From Bacteroidota bacterium (GTDB lineage: Bacteria; Bacteroidota; Bacteroidia; AKYH767-A; 2013-40CM-41-45), in contig SHNE01000033.1 of assembly GCA_004295015.1 (NCBI GenBank), positions 172,133-236,132 of the forward strand: a stretch of DNA of 64,000 nucleotides, in the 5' to 3' direction. Numbering within the stretch: position 1 is the first letter of the stretch; every line of letters begins with the position of its first letter. Made by a program: the position numbers and the translations under genes. Below the pieces are notes generated by a model. That model was given only the letters and a program-made list of their open reading frames with translations. It searched no databases and had not been told where the DNA came from. Of the stretch, positions 9,226 to 19,019 are shown piece by piece.

Positions 9226-10824
9226 TCAGCGGATATAATAGGTACCGTTAGCAATCAGTTTCAAATCAAGTTTATAATGCGAATACAGCTGGATCAATTG
9301 GGCATAGTCAGGAGTATTGAACTTTGTGCGTATTCCCATAAACTTGCTGTTACGGATATGATCTTTGCGGGCTTCATCAACCGGAATTTCTATCCGTGTA
9401 ATAACAGGTGATGTTACTTTGTATTGTGCATCGACATTTGCCCTGCTGATATTTCCGGGAATCAAAATAGAATCAGTCACATTTTTATTTTCATCAAGAG
9501 TAAATAGTTGCAGATCGAAATCAACCGGAAAGCCATTACTGGCAACCAGTGTTAATGTTAAGGGACCAATTGGATCAAGATTTGTTAATTCATTGAGTGA
9601 AATATCCTGCGTGTCTACCAAGAGTAAATTATCGGCAGCAAAGCGGAATGGCATTTTTAAAATAAGTTTTCCCTTCACCAGAAAATCCCTATACAAGAAA
9701 TCCGTGTAAAGTGAAAAATTATTTCCTAAAGGGTTCATGTTAAGATTAACATCGTAGTGAATTCTTTCCGGAAGATTTTCAACAAATGCTTGTAGGTTGC
9801 TGTTAGAATTGTCTAGATGAAAATTATGCAAAGAAGGAATCACAGGTGACAGTGGTGGTCCGCTTTCTTGCGCCCTGTTGATGTTGAGAGGGCGTTGAAG
9901 AAGAGAAGGAGCCGTCAACGTAACCGTACTGCCTGTACGTGAATTTACCGAGGAAAGGGAATTAAAATAAATTTGCGCATCTGCTCCTATGTAGTTTTCT
10001 ATGTTTAGGTCCAGACTCACGCTGTCCAATTGAATATATCCACCGCGCACAAAAGATGCCAGACCCGTAGTGTTTGAGGAGCTTTCCGAAACAGAATTTT
10101 GTCCGAGATATCCCTTCACATAACTTGCTTCCATGTCCCTCAAAGTTGATTTTAGATTAATGACAATGTCATTAAAATTGATTGTGAAATTGTTTCCACC
10201 GGGATCTGAAATGGCGCTTAGAGTATAAGCTATTGTGTTAAACTGTGTTCCGTTTACTCCGGTTAGATCTATTGTATAACCTTCAAGACTGAAGTTTCCC
10301 TGATAAATTCCCGGACCATTAATGTCGGCAGCGTTCACCTCTTTAACGATTGTAAAGGCTAATCCGTTCTTTTTTGCTTTTGGAATCGAGTAGGTATAAA
10401 TAAGTTTCTCCGGCAAGCTGTTCTTCAACTCAATTTCAATTGATCCCTTGCTTACAATAGCTTTCGTAAGTTGGACGGATCCCAATCCAAGAGAAATTTT
10501 ATTATCCTGATTAGGAAATGCAAAGCCGGGAAATATGTTTGCTGAAAAAATTGGCCACACCGCAATATTAGTGATCGTTGTATCAGGGATTTTGTAGATG
10601 GAATCAGGTTCGAGATTATAAAACTCTTGCTCAACAATCAAACTGACGGATCCATCTGAATTACTCTGAATAATGCTATCAGCTAAAAGCTCATTTATAG
10701 ACAATGAAGCATACAAAACAGGGCCAAGAACTTCGACATCCCACTGAGTTCTGTCATTCTCCTTTTTGCAGGCGAATAACAAAATTGAAGAAAGAAAAAT
10801 CGAAAATACTGCTTTAAATTTCAT
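9226..10824 (-). CDS. Large hypothetical lipoprotein
   Basis: The 532-residue product has a lipoprotein signal with lipobox LLFAC (Cys19), followed by KKEND, so it should be anchored by its lipid. The mature part is rich in beta-strand and Asn/Ser/Leu, without cysteines or recognisable catalytic motifs. The repeated pattern of Leu-rich strands (for example NEL and SVSLDLNIENY) suggests a multi-domain beta structure. I do not recognise the family with certainty. It is three bases upstream of the DUF5723 barrel gene, which suggests that the lipoprotein and barrel work together at the outer membrane. A candidate promoter box lies at 10851-10858. Confidence 0.7.
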   Translation of the reverse strand: MKFKAVFSIFLSSILLFACKKENDRTQWDVEVLGPVLYASLSINELLADSIIQSNSDGSVSLIVEQEFYNLEPDSIYKIPDTTITNIAVWPIFSANIFPGFAFPNQDNKISLGLGSVQLTKAIVSKGSIEIELKNSLPEKLIYTYSIPKAKKNGLAFTIVKEVNAADINGPGIYQGNFSLEGYTIDLTGVNGTQFNTIAYTLSAISDPGGNNFTINFNDIVINLKSTLRDMEASYVKGYLGQNSVSESSSNTTGLASFVRGGYIQLDSVSLDLNIENYIGADAQIYFNSLSSVNSRTGSTVTLTAPSLLQRPLNINRAQESGPPLSPVIPSLHNFHLDNSNSNLQAFVENLPERIHYDVNLNMNPLGNNFSLYTDFLYRDFLVKGKLILKMPFRFAADNLLLVDTQDISLNELTNLDPIGPLTLTLVASNGFPVDFDLQLFTLDENKNVTDSILIPGNISRANVDAQYKVTSPVITRIEIPVDEARKDHIRNSKFMGIRTKFNTPDYAQLIQLYSHYKLDLKLIANGTYYIR

Positions 10825-10850
10825 GATTGATTTGAATACCCGTAAAGGTG

Positions 10851-10858
10851 CAAAATTA
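10851..10858 (-). promoter_or_regulatory. Candidate -7 box of the lipoprotein-barrel operon
   Basis: The minus strand reads TAATTTTG, an exact TAnnTTTG match 26 bases upstream of the lipoprotein start at 10824, between it and the rarA stop. This suggests the lipoprotein, barrel and perhaps kdsA can be transcribed independently of rarA. Confidence 0.4.
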
Positions 10859-10894
10859 ATGGAAGATTTGATTTGGTTGGTATAAAATCAGCGT

Positions 10895-12178
10895 TCAGTA
10901 GCGATACTTATCCTTCCACAATTGTTGAAGATAATCACGAATCTCTGATTCCCTGGCATTTTTTCCCGGCTCATAAAGAAGGCTACCCTTGATATCAGCA
11001 GGCAGAAAGTCCTGGCCCGAAAAATTTCCCTCATTAGAGTGATCGTAATTATAGTTGTCTCCATAACCTAATTCTTTCATAAGCTTTGTGGGAGCATTTC
11101 GAAGGTGCAATGGAACTGATAAATCACCGGTTTTGTCAACGAGAGCAAGTGCATTATCTATTGCCATATAACTCGCATTGCTCTTCACCGAGCAGGCAAG
11201 GTAAATGGCAGTCTGTGAGAGAATAATCCTACACTCAGGATAACCGGTTTTTTGACATGCTTCAAAACATGCGTTAGCAATAACAAGCGCAGTTGGATTT
11301 GAATTTCCAATGTCTTCTGATGCAAGAATAAGCATGCGTCTTGCAATAAAGATGGGATCTTCACCACCTCTGATCATTCTGGCAAGCCAGTAGACGGCAG
11401 CATTTGGATCAGAACCACGCATGGATTTGATGAAGGCGCTTATGATATCATAATGTTGTTCACCGCCTTTATCATAAAGTGCAGTTTTTTCCTGGGCTAT
11501 TTCCTGAACGTTTTGATTGGTGATGACTATTTCAGCAGAATTTGTACTTGCGTTTACAACCAACTCAAAGAGGTTTAATAATTTTCTGGCATCGCCTCCC
11601 GACAATCTTAGCAGAGCATCCGTTTCTGAAAGGGTGATTTTTTTTCGCTTCAAAACTTCATCGTGTTTCATTGCAAGCTCAAGAAGTTTTAGCAAATCGA
11701 CTTTCGATAATTCTTTCAGTACATATACCTGACAGCGTGAAAGCAATGGCGAGATAACTTCGAACGAAGGATTCTCGGTCGTAGCTCCAATCAGGGTAAC
11801 AATTCCGCGTTCCACAGCAGCCAGTAAAGAGTCCTGCTGACTTTTGCTAAACCGATGTATCTCATCGATGAATAAAATCGGGCTGCCGGGTACTTCCTTC
11901 AGTTCACCTGCATATTGTTTAGCGCGTTCTATTACTTCACGAACATCTTTTACCCCTGAACTCACCGCACTCAATACATAAAACGGTCTCTTCAAAGATT
12001 TTGCAATGATCCCTGCAAGTGTGGTTTTTCCTACACCGGGTGGACCCCAAAAGATTATAGACGGAATAGAATTTTGCTCAATCCCACGGCGAAGTATGGC
12101 TCCTGGTCCAACAAGGTGCTCCTGACCGATATAATGATCTAAATTTGTTGGGCGTAATCGTTCGGCAAGGGGAATCAT
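10895..12178 (-). CDS. rarA: Replication-associated recombination protein RarA (MgsA)
   Basis: RarA is an AAA+ ATPase acting at stalled replication forks, related to clamp-loader subunits. The 427-residue protein opens with IPLAERLRPTNLDHYIGQEH, then Walker A GPPGVGKTT, Walker B FIDEIHRFSKSQQD, sensor 1 GATTENPSFE and the C-terminal MgsA domain with RMIRGGEDP. The start at 12178 is chosen over the in-frame codon at 12205 because family members begin with this motif and because an exact promoter box (12184-12191) sits five bases upstream, which would leave the longer start untranscribed. The message may therefore be leaderless. Confidence 0.95.
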   Translation of the reverse strand: MIPLAERLRPTNLDHYIGQEHLVGPGAILRRGIEQNSIPSIIFWGPPGVGKTTLAGIIAKSLKRPFYVLSAVSSGVKDVREVIERAKQYAGELKEVPGSPILFIDEIHRFSKSQQDSLLAAVERGIVTLIGATTENPSFEVISPLLSRCQVYVLKELSKVDLLKLLELAMKHDEVLKRKKITLSETDALLRLSGGDARKLLNLFELVVNASTNSAEIVITNQNVQEIAQEKTALYDKGGEQHYDIISAFIKSMRGSDPNAAVYWLARMIRGGEDPIFIARRMLILASEDIGNSNPTALVIANACFEACQKTGYPECRIILSQTAIYLACSVKSNASYMAIDNALALVDKTGDLSVPLHLRNAPTKLMKELGYGDNYNYDHSNEGNFSGQDFLPADIKGSLLYEPGKNARESEIRDYLQQLWKDKYRY

Positions 12179-12183
12179 GGATG

Positions 12184-12191
12184 CAAAGATA
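12184..12191 (-). promoter_or_regulatory. -7 box of rarA
   Basis: The minus strand reads TATCTTTG, an exact TAnnTTTG match, followed by five bases and then the rarA ATG. Transcription would begin at or next to the start codon. No good -33 box was found at the usual 19-base distance. Confidence 0.5.
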
Positions 12192-12355
12192 AGTTTTGAT
12201 AGCATTAATCATCATTCCTATTCAAAGCCCAATTTTATGACCTCTCGAATAAACTTTCCTTCATCAAAATTGTCTAATTAAGCCGAACCCATTTCGTATT
12301 TTGCGGAATCATTTCTGTCCGGAAATTCCCGGAGTTAATATCATCCCATTGCTTT

Positions 12356-14854
12356 ATGAAAAAGTTGAATATAGTATTGATTGTAAGTCTTTTAGTTGCC
12401 AGTATTTCGCATGGCCAGGATGGTTCGAGTGGAAGGATGAAGAATATTCCGGATTCAGTCCGTAAGAATATGCCAAAGATTGGGACTGTATCCGGCATTT
12501 TGTTGGATGCCGATGGAGGCAAAGCAGTAAGTTATGCTTCCATAGCTGTTATTTCCGTGCGAGATTCAGCCATTGTAGGAGGAGCACTTTCCGATGAGAA
12601 TGGAAGATTTAGCATAGATGAGCTTCCTATGGGAAGACTCAGCCTGAGGATTACATTCATAGGTTATGCTACTTTAAATTTGGATCCTTTTATATTAAAT
12701 CCCATGCAGCCTGAGTACGATGCAGGCTCAATTCGTCTGAATGCATCTCTTGCCAGGCTAAAAGAAGTTGAAGTGTCAGCAGAAAAACTGGATCTTATTA
12801 ACAGCCTCGATAAAAAGGTTTATAATCTTGATAAAAATATAGTGAACACGGGAGGCACGATAACAGAGGCGATGCAAAATATCCCTTCCGTTACAGTTGA
12901 TATCGATGGAAATGTAGCACTTCGTGGAAGTGAGAATGTAACAATCCTTATTGATGGCAAACCATCAGGTATGTTAGGAGCGGATCGTAAGGCTGTCCTG
13001 AATCAAATTCCGGCCAGCGCGGTTGAACAAATTGAAGTTATCACCAATCCATCAGCAAAGTATGATGCAAGTGGTATGGCCGGGATTATCAACATTAAAA
13101 CAAAGAAGGAAAAGATGCAGGGGATGAACGGAACTGTTTCTGCAGGAATTGGAACTAATGATAAATATAATTTTTCACTCGGCTTGAATAACCGAAGCAG
13201 CAAAGTAAATCTTTATACAAATTATTCCTTTCGTCATGAAAAGCGTAGTTCTACAGGTGATTCCTATCAGCTAAATTTTTATCCCGGTCGCGAAACTTAC
13301 AGCTTTACGAATATATCAAGTGGAAATCGTAAATCTGATTTTCACACCGGAAAGCTCGGAGCTGATTTTTATCTGAATAAAAATAACACCCTCGGAATAA
13401 ATGCTTCTCTCACCACCCGATCAGGAACTGATCCTGATCAGAATGACTATGTATTCAGAGATTCTGAAGGAAATATTTACGAGCAATACCAAAGTACAGC
13501 AATGGGTAATGAAAAGAATGATGGTGCTGATGTAAATTTAGATTACCGAAGAACCTGGACCGGATCAAAGCGTGAATTAAGTGCAACAGCAGGATACTCC
13601 AGCAACCAACGATCAGATAAGAATGAAAATTGGAGTTCGACTTATGCGATCGGAGATATTCCTTACCAAAAAAGTGACAATGAGAACGATTATTCATCAC
13701 TGATTTTGCAGGCAGACTTTATGCAACCGATAGCCGGTATTGGAAAACTTGAAGCCGGATTAAAGAGTACCTTGAGGGATATTGACAATAATCAAAAGTT
13801 ATACTCCTATGACCAGGCTTCCCGGGTTTATTTATTAAATATATTAAAGAGTGATCAGTTCATATACACCGAACAAGTTTTCGGGGCATATTTAATGTAT
13901 ACCGGCAATTGGAAAAAGCTCGATTACAATGCCGGTTTGCGCGCTGAACAAACATTGGCGGAAGGCGATTCGAAATCTGCTATGACAACATTTAGCAATG
14001 ATTACCTTTCATTTTTTCCCAGCGCATTTGTTAAATACAACTTTAGTGATCAAAGAGAGCTTCAGCTAGGTTACAGCCGAAGAGTAAACAGGCCCGAAAC
14101 AAGATCTCTGAATCCATATACAGATTATTCTGACTCCTTGTTCCTTAGAACAGGTAACCCTTATATCAAACCTGAATTCATTCAAAGCTATGAATTAGCT
14201 TACTCAACACCACTTGGTCCTGTAGATATGACTGCCACAATCTATTATCGTTATACCGATAATATGATTTCAAGATTCAGAACACTCGATACTGCCACTA
14301 CGGTGTCGACATTAAGTTATGTTAATTTTAATTCTTCAGAGAATATTGGAGCCGAACTTGTTCTGCGTTATGAGTACAAGCGGATTGGAAGTGTGATGGG
14401 GACAGCAAATTTTTATCAGAATAAGATTAAAGCCGGTAATATTGAATCAGATCTGCAAAGCGATTCAAAGCAATGGAATGGACGTTTGAATTTTAATATC
14501 AAAGCAGGTAAATCAACCTCACTTCAAATTACAGCCAACTATATGTCGCCCAGGGTATCACCGACTAGTAAGTTCAAAGGGATGAGTGGGGTGGATGCAG
14601 GAATTAAGCAGGACTTGTGGAAGGGAAAAGGTTCTATCAGTTTAAATGTTTCTGATATATTTAATACCCGCAATTTTAGAATTTCTCACTTTGATGATTT
14701 TTACCTTTCTGAATATACACGAACAAGGGAATCCCGGGTGGCTACTGTATCACTTAGCTATCGTTTCGGAAAACAGGATACCAACTTATTTCAACGTAAA
14801 AAAAATCAACGAAGCCAACAACAAAGTGATGGAATGGATTTAATCGACTATTGA
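12356..14854 (+). CDS. TonB-dependent-receptor-like outer-membrane barrel protein
   Basis: This 832-residue protein starts with a signal peptide ending near S-H-G-Q21. It continues with a carboxypeptidase-regulatory-like beta domain (about 45-130, GTVSGILLDADGGKAVSYAS), a plug domain (about 150-245, with NIPSVTVDIDGNVALRGS and ITNPSAKYDASGMAGIIN) and a long barrel ending in SLSYRFGK plus a short charged tail. It belongs to the Bacteroidota outer membrane beta-barrel family related to TonB-dependent receptors rather than to SusC proper, and there is no SusD partner next to it. The ligand is unknown. The gene stands alone between rarA (divergent) and the CoA-transferase gene (convergent). Confidence 0.85.
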   Translation: MKKLNIVLIVSLLVASISHGQDGSSGRMKNIPDSVRKNMPKIGTVSGILLDADGGKAVSYASIAVISVRDSAIVGGALSDENGRFSIDELPMGRLSLRITFIGYATLNLDPFILNPMQPEYDAGSIRLNASLARLKEVEVSAEKLDLINSLDKKVYNLDKNIVNTGGTITEAMQNIPSVTVDIDGNVALRGSENVTILIDGKPSGMLGADRKAVLNQIPASAVEQIEVITNPSAKYDASGMAGIINIKTKKEKMQGMNGTVSAGIGTNDKYNFSLGLNNRSSKVNLYTNYSFRHEKRSSTGDSYQLNFYPGRETYSFTNISSGNRKSDFHTGKLGADFYLNKNNTLGINASLTTRSGTDPDQNDYVFRDSEGNIYEQYQSTAMGNEKNDGADVNLDYRRTWTGSKRELSATAGYSSNQRSDKNENWSSTYAIGDIPYQKSDNENDYSSLILQADFMQPIAGIGKLEAGLKSTLRDIDNNQKLYSYDQASRVYLLNILKSDQFIYTEQVFGAYLMYTGNWKKLDYNAGLRAEQTLAEGDSKSAMTTFSNDYLSFFPSAFVKYNFSDQRELQLGYSRRVNRPETRSLNPYTDYSDSLFLRTGNPYIKPEFIQSYELAYSTPLGPVDMTATIYYRYTDNMISRFRTLDTATTVSTLSYVNFNSSENIGAELVLRYEYKRIGSVMGTANFYQNKIKAGNIESDLQSDSKQWNGRLNFNIKAGKSTSLQITANYMSPRVSPTSKFKGMSGVDAGIKQDLWKGKGSISLNVSDIFNTRNFRISHFDDFYLSEYTRTRESRVATVSLSYRFGKQDTNLFQRKKNQRSQQQSDGMDLIDY

Positions 14855-14879
14855 AATAAATGTGAGCTGAAAGGAAGGA

Positions 14880-16172
14880 CTAATTAAAGTTTAGCCACCG
14901 TTTCTTCGCTTGTTCCTCCAGCATTTCCCGGTCATCGGGATGCGCAATTGAAATTAAGGCTTTGGCTCTTTGCTGAAGATTTTTCCCAAACAGATTTACG
15001 ATGCCGTATTCTGTTACTACATAATGCACGTGCGCTCTTGTACAGACTACACCGGCACCTTCCTTCAAAAAATTAACAATTCTTGAGCCCCCCTGTTTTG
15101 TACGGGAAGGCAGACCGATGATGGCTTTACCGCCATCAGAAAGGGCAGCACCCCTCATAAAATCCATTTGACCACCAACTCCTGAATATTGAAAAGTTCC
15201 GATAGAGTCGGAGCACACCTGACCGGTTAGGTCTATTTCAATGCAACTATTAATAGCATGCATCTTCGGATTTTTTCGAATGACAGAAATTTCGTTCACA
15301 TAATCAATATCCAGAAAAGCAAACGCAGGGTTGTCGTTCACAAAATCATAAAGTTTTTTCGAGCCCAGACAAAATCCGGTAACAGATCTTCCGGGATGTT
15401 TCTTCTTGTATTTATTTGTGATGACGCCATTTTCAATAAGCGGGAGGATTCCATCAGAAAACATTTCAGTATGAACACCGAGATCCTTATGGTTTCCCAG
15501 AAAGCTCAACACTGCGTCAGGGATGCTTCCAATTCCCATTTGTATCGTGCTACGATCGTCAATTAATCCGGCAATAAGTTTTCCTATAGTCTTATCAGCT
15601 TCACTGATTTTTTTGGTATAGGCAATTTCATGCAATGGTTCATTCACTTCAACCATTGCATTAAATGCACTCACATGAATCATCCCGTCGCCGTGAGTTC
15701 TGGGCATATTGGGGTTGACCTGAGCGATCACGTGCTTTGCATTATTCACTGCTGCTCTGGCAATATCGACTGATACTCCAAGAGAACAATAGCCATGTGA
15801 ATCAGGCATAGAGACTTGCACGATTGCAGCATCTAATTCCAGAATATTATTCCTGAAAAGATCCGGTATTTCACTTAGAAAAACCGGAACGTAATCGGCC
15901 AAACCCTGTCGCACGGCTTCTCGGATTGGTTGTGAAACGAATAAACTGTTGATGAAAAAGGAAGAAGCATATTCAGGATTTGCTGGCGGAAAATCACCCA
16001 GTACACTGATGCAAACTAACTCCACATTTTTGAGCCTTGATGCTTGCTCTGCTAACTTTTCTACCAGAAAGCTGGGAGTAGCCGCACTTCCATGGATAAA
16101 AACACGTTGATGGCTTTGAATTAATTTCAGCGCTTCTTCTGCAGAAGAATAATTTATCCCGGATTTTTCCAT
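14880..16172 (-). CDS. Acetyl-CoA hydrolase/4-hydroxybutyrate CoA-transferase family protein
   Basis: The 430-residue protein has the two-domain CoA-transferase fold: N-terminal FIHGSAATPSFLVEKL, QVNPNMPRTHGDG in the middle, HTEMFSDG carrying the glutamate that forms the CoA thioester intermediate in this family, and the C-terminal GVGGQMDFMRGA and VVTEYGIVNLFG. It moves CoA between acyl-CoA and a carboxylate such as acetate; the acceptor cannot be decided from sequence. The ATG at 16172 is preferred to the TTG three codons upstream. It is convergent with the receptor gene and has no pathway partner beside it. Confidence 0.88.
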   Translation of the reverse strand: MEKSGINYSSAEEALKLIQSHQRVFIHGSAATPSFLVEKLAEQASRLKNVELVCISVLGDFPPANPEYASSFFINSLFVSQPIREAVRQGLADYVPVFLSEIPDLFRNNILELDAAIVQVSMPDSHGYCSLGVSVDIARAAVNNAKHVIAQVNPNMPRTHGDGMIHVSAFNAMVEVNEPLHEIAYTKKISEADKTIGKLIAGLIDDRSTIQMGIGSIPDAVLSFLGNHKDLGVHTEMFSDGILPLIENGVITNKYKKKHPGRSVTGFCLGSKKLYDFVNDNPAFAFLDIDYVNEISVIRKNPKMHAINSCIEIDLTGQVCSDSIGTFQYSGVGGQMDFMRGAALSDGGKAIIGLPSRTKQGGSRIVNFLKEGAGVVCTRAHVHYVVTEYGIVNLFGKNLQQRAKALISIAHPDDREMLEEQAKKRWLNFN

Positions 16173-16224
16173 ACTATACAAATGCGCCTGATAAATTTAA
16201 ATTCATTTCTGCTGTTTTTCATTC

Positions 16225-16740
16225 TCAGCCTTCAACAAAGGCCTTGAAATTATTCAGATAAGTCTGATCAATAGTCTGAAACTGACTTTTGAATAAACTA
16301 AACAATGATTTGTAAAACAGATTTGATCCTTCACATACGTAACTGCCTTGAATGATCGTACCTTCGCCGGAAGAAATAAACTGCACATGATCCTTCTTAT
16401 GCATAGAGCCGGCATCAAAGCTTAGCCCAATGAGTTTATTCTCTTCGAAAGCTATTACTTCTTCAAAAAGTTCCATTGTTTGCCCCTGGCTCTCTATGGT
16501 CATTTTCATTTTCGTTCCGACCATACCCGGTTTGATTTCAAGAATTTCCAGTTTCTTCATTTCAGGAATCCATTTATTCAATGTGCCGGGATCATTATAC
16601 TTTCGGAAAACTTCAACAAGCGGTTTATTGACGGTAATTTCTGCCGTATAAGTTACTTGTGGAAAAATGAATCCCAATGAGAAGAATACCACTGCCAAAA
16701 GGAGGATGATGATTCCGGTGATTTTTAAAAATTTTTTCAT
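16225..16740 (-). CDS. SRPBCC-family membrane-anchored protein
   Basis: The 171-residue protein has an N-terminal membrane segment (MKKFLKITGIIILLLAVVFF) followed by a START/SRPBCC-type domain: ITVNKPLVEVFRKYNDP, then MKKLEILEIKPGMVGTK and a GEGTIIQGSYV strand before a C-terminal helix. Such domains bind hydrophobic ligands in a cavity; the ligand is unknown. The ATG at 16740 is chosen over an in-frame upstream start at 16806 because the membrane segment begins there. It lies 106 bases downstream of the response regulator on the same strand and may be part of that unit. Confidence 0.72.
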   Translation of the reverse strand: MKKFLKITGIIILLLAVVFFSLGFIFPQVTYTAEITVNKPLVEVFRKYNDPGTLNKWIPEMKKLEILEIKPGMVGTKMKMTIESQGQTMELFEEVIAFEENKLIGLSFDAGSMHKKDHVQFISSGEGTIIQGSYVCEGSNLFYKSLFSLFKSQFQTIDQTYLNNFKAFVEG

Positions 16741-16846
16741 AAAAGATATTGCTTTTTTAGGCTCGATGCCGGAATTTAAAGGCGGCTCCAAATATATACA
16801 AAGCATTGGAATCGATTCCTATATTCCTGAGAATTGCTGCGAATAT

Positions 16847-17539
16847 TTAGCTTACCATAAAATGATAGCCCTTGCCCTTAAGCGTAATGATTTGAATCCC
16901 ATTATCTGAAGAAAAATACTCTCTTAGCTTTCGAATATATACATCCAATGTCCGGGAGTTAAAGAATGAGTCATCGCCCCAGACAGCAATAAGCAAATCC
17001 TTCCGTTCAATCACTTCATTTTTATGAAGACAAAATTGGTGCAATAGTTGTGCTTCTCTGTGAGACAACCTGATCTTTCGCGTTGCATGGTTTAACAGGT
17101 ATTGATCGGGATGAAAGGTAAATTTCCCTATTTCTATGGTATCTGCTTTTTCAGCTCCCTGCTTAAGCAATTTCTGAGCCAGCTGTAATTGATTTTTTAT
17201 CCTGACGTTCAACTCCTCCAGGCTGAAAGGCTTTCTGATATAATCTGTTCCGCCTGAATCAAAACCCTTTATTAAGTCTTCGGTTTGTGATTTTGCAGTA
17301 AGAAAAATGATAGGCATAGTGGCTTCAATTGAGCGTATACTTTTCCCTAACGAAAATCCGTCAACATGCGGAAGCATTACATCTAACACACATAGGTCTG
17401 GTTTGAATGAATTAAAGGCATCAATAACCTTTGCCCCATCGCTCTCATGGTACACTGAAAAGCCTTGTTGCTCGAGTGTTTCTTTTACAATCTTTCCCAG
17501 ATTTGGTTCATCTTCTACATACAGGATTCTGATGCTCAT
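16847..17539 (-). CDS. OmpR/PhoB-family response regulator
   Basis: The 230-residue protein has a receiver domain (ILYVEDEPN, phosphoacceptor Asp53 in CVLDVMLPHVDG, and the RKPF lysine) followed by a winged-helix DNA-binding domain (about 130-228, SHREAQLLHQFCLHKNEV and RTLDVYIRKLREYF). It should be phosphorylated by the adjacent kinase, whose TGA overlaps its ATG in an ATGA, a sign of translational coupling. The start at 17539 is favoured over one ten codons upstream because receiver domains begin directly with MSIRILYVEDE. Target genes are unknown; the divergent envelope genes at 19.1-23.6 kb are the nearest candidates. Confidence 0.93.
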   Translation of the reverse strand: MSIRILYVEDEPNLGKIVKETLEQQGFSVYHESDGAKVIDAFNSFKPDLCVLDVMLPHVDGFSLGKSIRSIEATMPIIFLTAKSQTEDLIKGFDSGGTDYIRKPFSLEELNVRIKNQLQLAQKLLKQGAEKADTIEIGKFTFHPDQYLLNHATRKIRLSHREAQLLHQFCLHKNEVIERKDLLIAVWGDDSFFNSRTLDVYIRKLREYFSSDNGIQIITLKGKGYHFMVS

Positions 17540-18972
17540 GCCACAGGAAATTTCATTGTAAAAATACATCCTCCCTCTTTATTATTCTTAACCTTGATGC
17601 TGCCATTGTGTTGCTGCATTACCAGAAAAGCATAGCTTAATCCTAATCCTGATCCTTTTACATTATGGACGTCTTTATTGGGTATCCTGAAAAATTTTTC
17701 GAATACCTTGTCAATATATTCTTCAGGAATACCGGGACCATTATCTGATAGATAGATTAGAAAACTTTCAGCTTTTCTTTCGAATTCAATTTTAATATGA
17801 ATGTTTTCCTTTCCATATTTAATACTATTATCAATGAGATTGATGAGAATACCCTGAACATGCAGTTTGTCCAGAAATGCTGTTACATGTTCGTGCTGAT
17901 TAAGGATGGTAATCGTAGAATTTCCGGCTTCTAATCTGTGCCTGAAGGATTGGATTACTTCATTTGTCAGCTCATTCATGTCTACTATTTCCTGTTGGAT
18001 AAGCTCTTTTCTTCCTTCAAGTGTAGACGTATCTAATACTTTATTAATTAATTCTTCGAGACGGATAATCTCCAGGGAGGCGATCCCTAAATACTCGTCA
18101 ATTTTTTCAGGCTTGCTTCTTCGGCTTGGATCCTCTAAAGCTTCGATTGCAACTTTCACAGTGCTAAGCGGTGTTTTTAGTTCATGCGATATATTACTGA
18201 TAAAATCATTTTTTAAAGTGCTCAGCCGCATTTGATTTTTTAAACCACTATAGGATAAGTAAAAAGCCAGGGCAGTAAGTAAAAGCAGAATGGTGGCAAA
18301 ACTAATTTGGGGTGAAATCAATTTCAATAAATACATTCTGTATGATTCCAGCTCTGCACCATATGGAAAGTTGAATAAGCGACTTTCAAAATAAAGAGTT
18401 TTTTGCTTTGGATTTATCAGGTCAGAACTATCCTTGATAACCCAATTTATGTTCAAGCCCAAATTGGACTCCTTTAGCTTTGCTGAAAAAAGTTCTTTAA
18501 GAAGATTGGTGTCAGACTTTGACAGTGTTTGATAATCTTCTATGTCTTCCTGGTTGAATGAAGATTTTACTTCATCATAGATAAGCTTGACACCTTTTAC
18601 CAGTAAATTATTGGCAGAGTCATTTTGTTCCTTGAATTCAATTTTTCTTTCGATGGTCTCTTTTAATAGTCCTGACGGAATAGCTGAATCGGGAGCCTGA
18701 ATGAAGGAGATCGCACGGATATTTTTATTCTCTGTCAGGCCTTCTTTCACCGAAGGATTATCGTCTGTAATCGCCATGTGAATTTTAAACCCCTTCTCAT
18801 TATTCAGAATTGGATTTATAAGATGCTTGACCAGCATTGAATCCATTACCTGGAGTTTAGCATCGCTCAATTGTCTTTCTATATCTGATTTCAGTTTTTG
18901 TTTTTCCTGATCATATTGAGAATAGAGCCAATGTCCGGTAAATAACAAGAGTAATGCCTGACTGAGTATCAT
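17536..18972 (-). CDS. Membrane sensor histidine kinase
   Basis: The 478-residue kinase has a membrane segment at its N-terminus, a roughly 200-residue extracytoplasmic sensor region without a recognised fold, a second membrane segment (ISFATILLLLTALAFYL), a HisKA dimerisation helix with phospho-acceptor His263 in SNISHELKTPLS, and a HATPase domain with N box IDNSIKYG, G1 DNGPGIP, the F box and G2 GSGLGLS. An in-frame TTG at 19050 would extend it by 26 residues, but that TTG is better explained as a -33 promoter element with a -7 box at 19020-19027, so the ATG at 18972 is used. It is the partner of the overlapping response regulator. Confidence 0.92.
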   Translation of the reverse strand: MILSQALLLLFTGHWLYSQYDQEKQKLKSDIERQLSDAKLQVMDSMLVKHLINPILNNEKGFKIHMAITDDNPSVKEGLTENKNIRAISFIQAPDSAIPSGLLKETIERKIEFKEQNDSANNLLVKGVKLIYDEVKSSFNQEDIEDYQTLSKSDTNLLKELFSAKLKESNLGLNINWVIKDSSDLINPKQKTLYFESRLFNFPYGAELESYRMYLLKLISPQISFATILLLLTALAFYLSYSGLKNQMRLSTLKNDFISNISHELKTPLSTVKVAIEALEDPSRRSKPEKIDEYLGIASLEIIRLEELINKVLDTSTLEGRKELIQQEIVDMNELTNEVIQSFRHRLEAGNSTITILNQHEHVTAFLDKLHVQGILINLIDNSIKYGKENIHIKIEFERKAESFLIYLSDNGPGIPEEYIDKVFEKFFRIPNKDVHNVKGSGLGLSYAFLVMQQHNGSIKVKNNKEGGCIFTMKFPVA

Positions 18973-19019
18973 CAGCGCTCCAATTCGGCGGATATTTTTT
19001 CCCTGGTTTTTCAATTGTC

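Noticed and set aside
12179..12205. Upstream in-frame start for RarA
   Set aside because: A promoter box lies inside the extension and the family normally begins at the IPLAERLRP motif.
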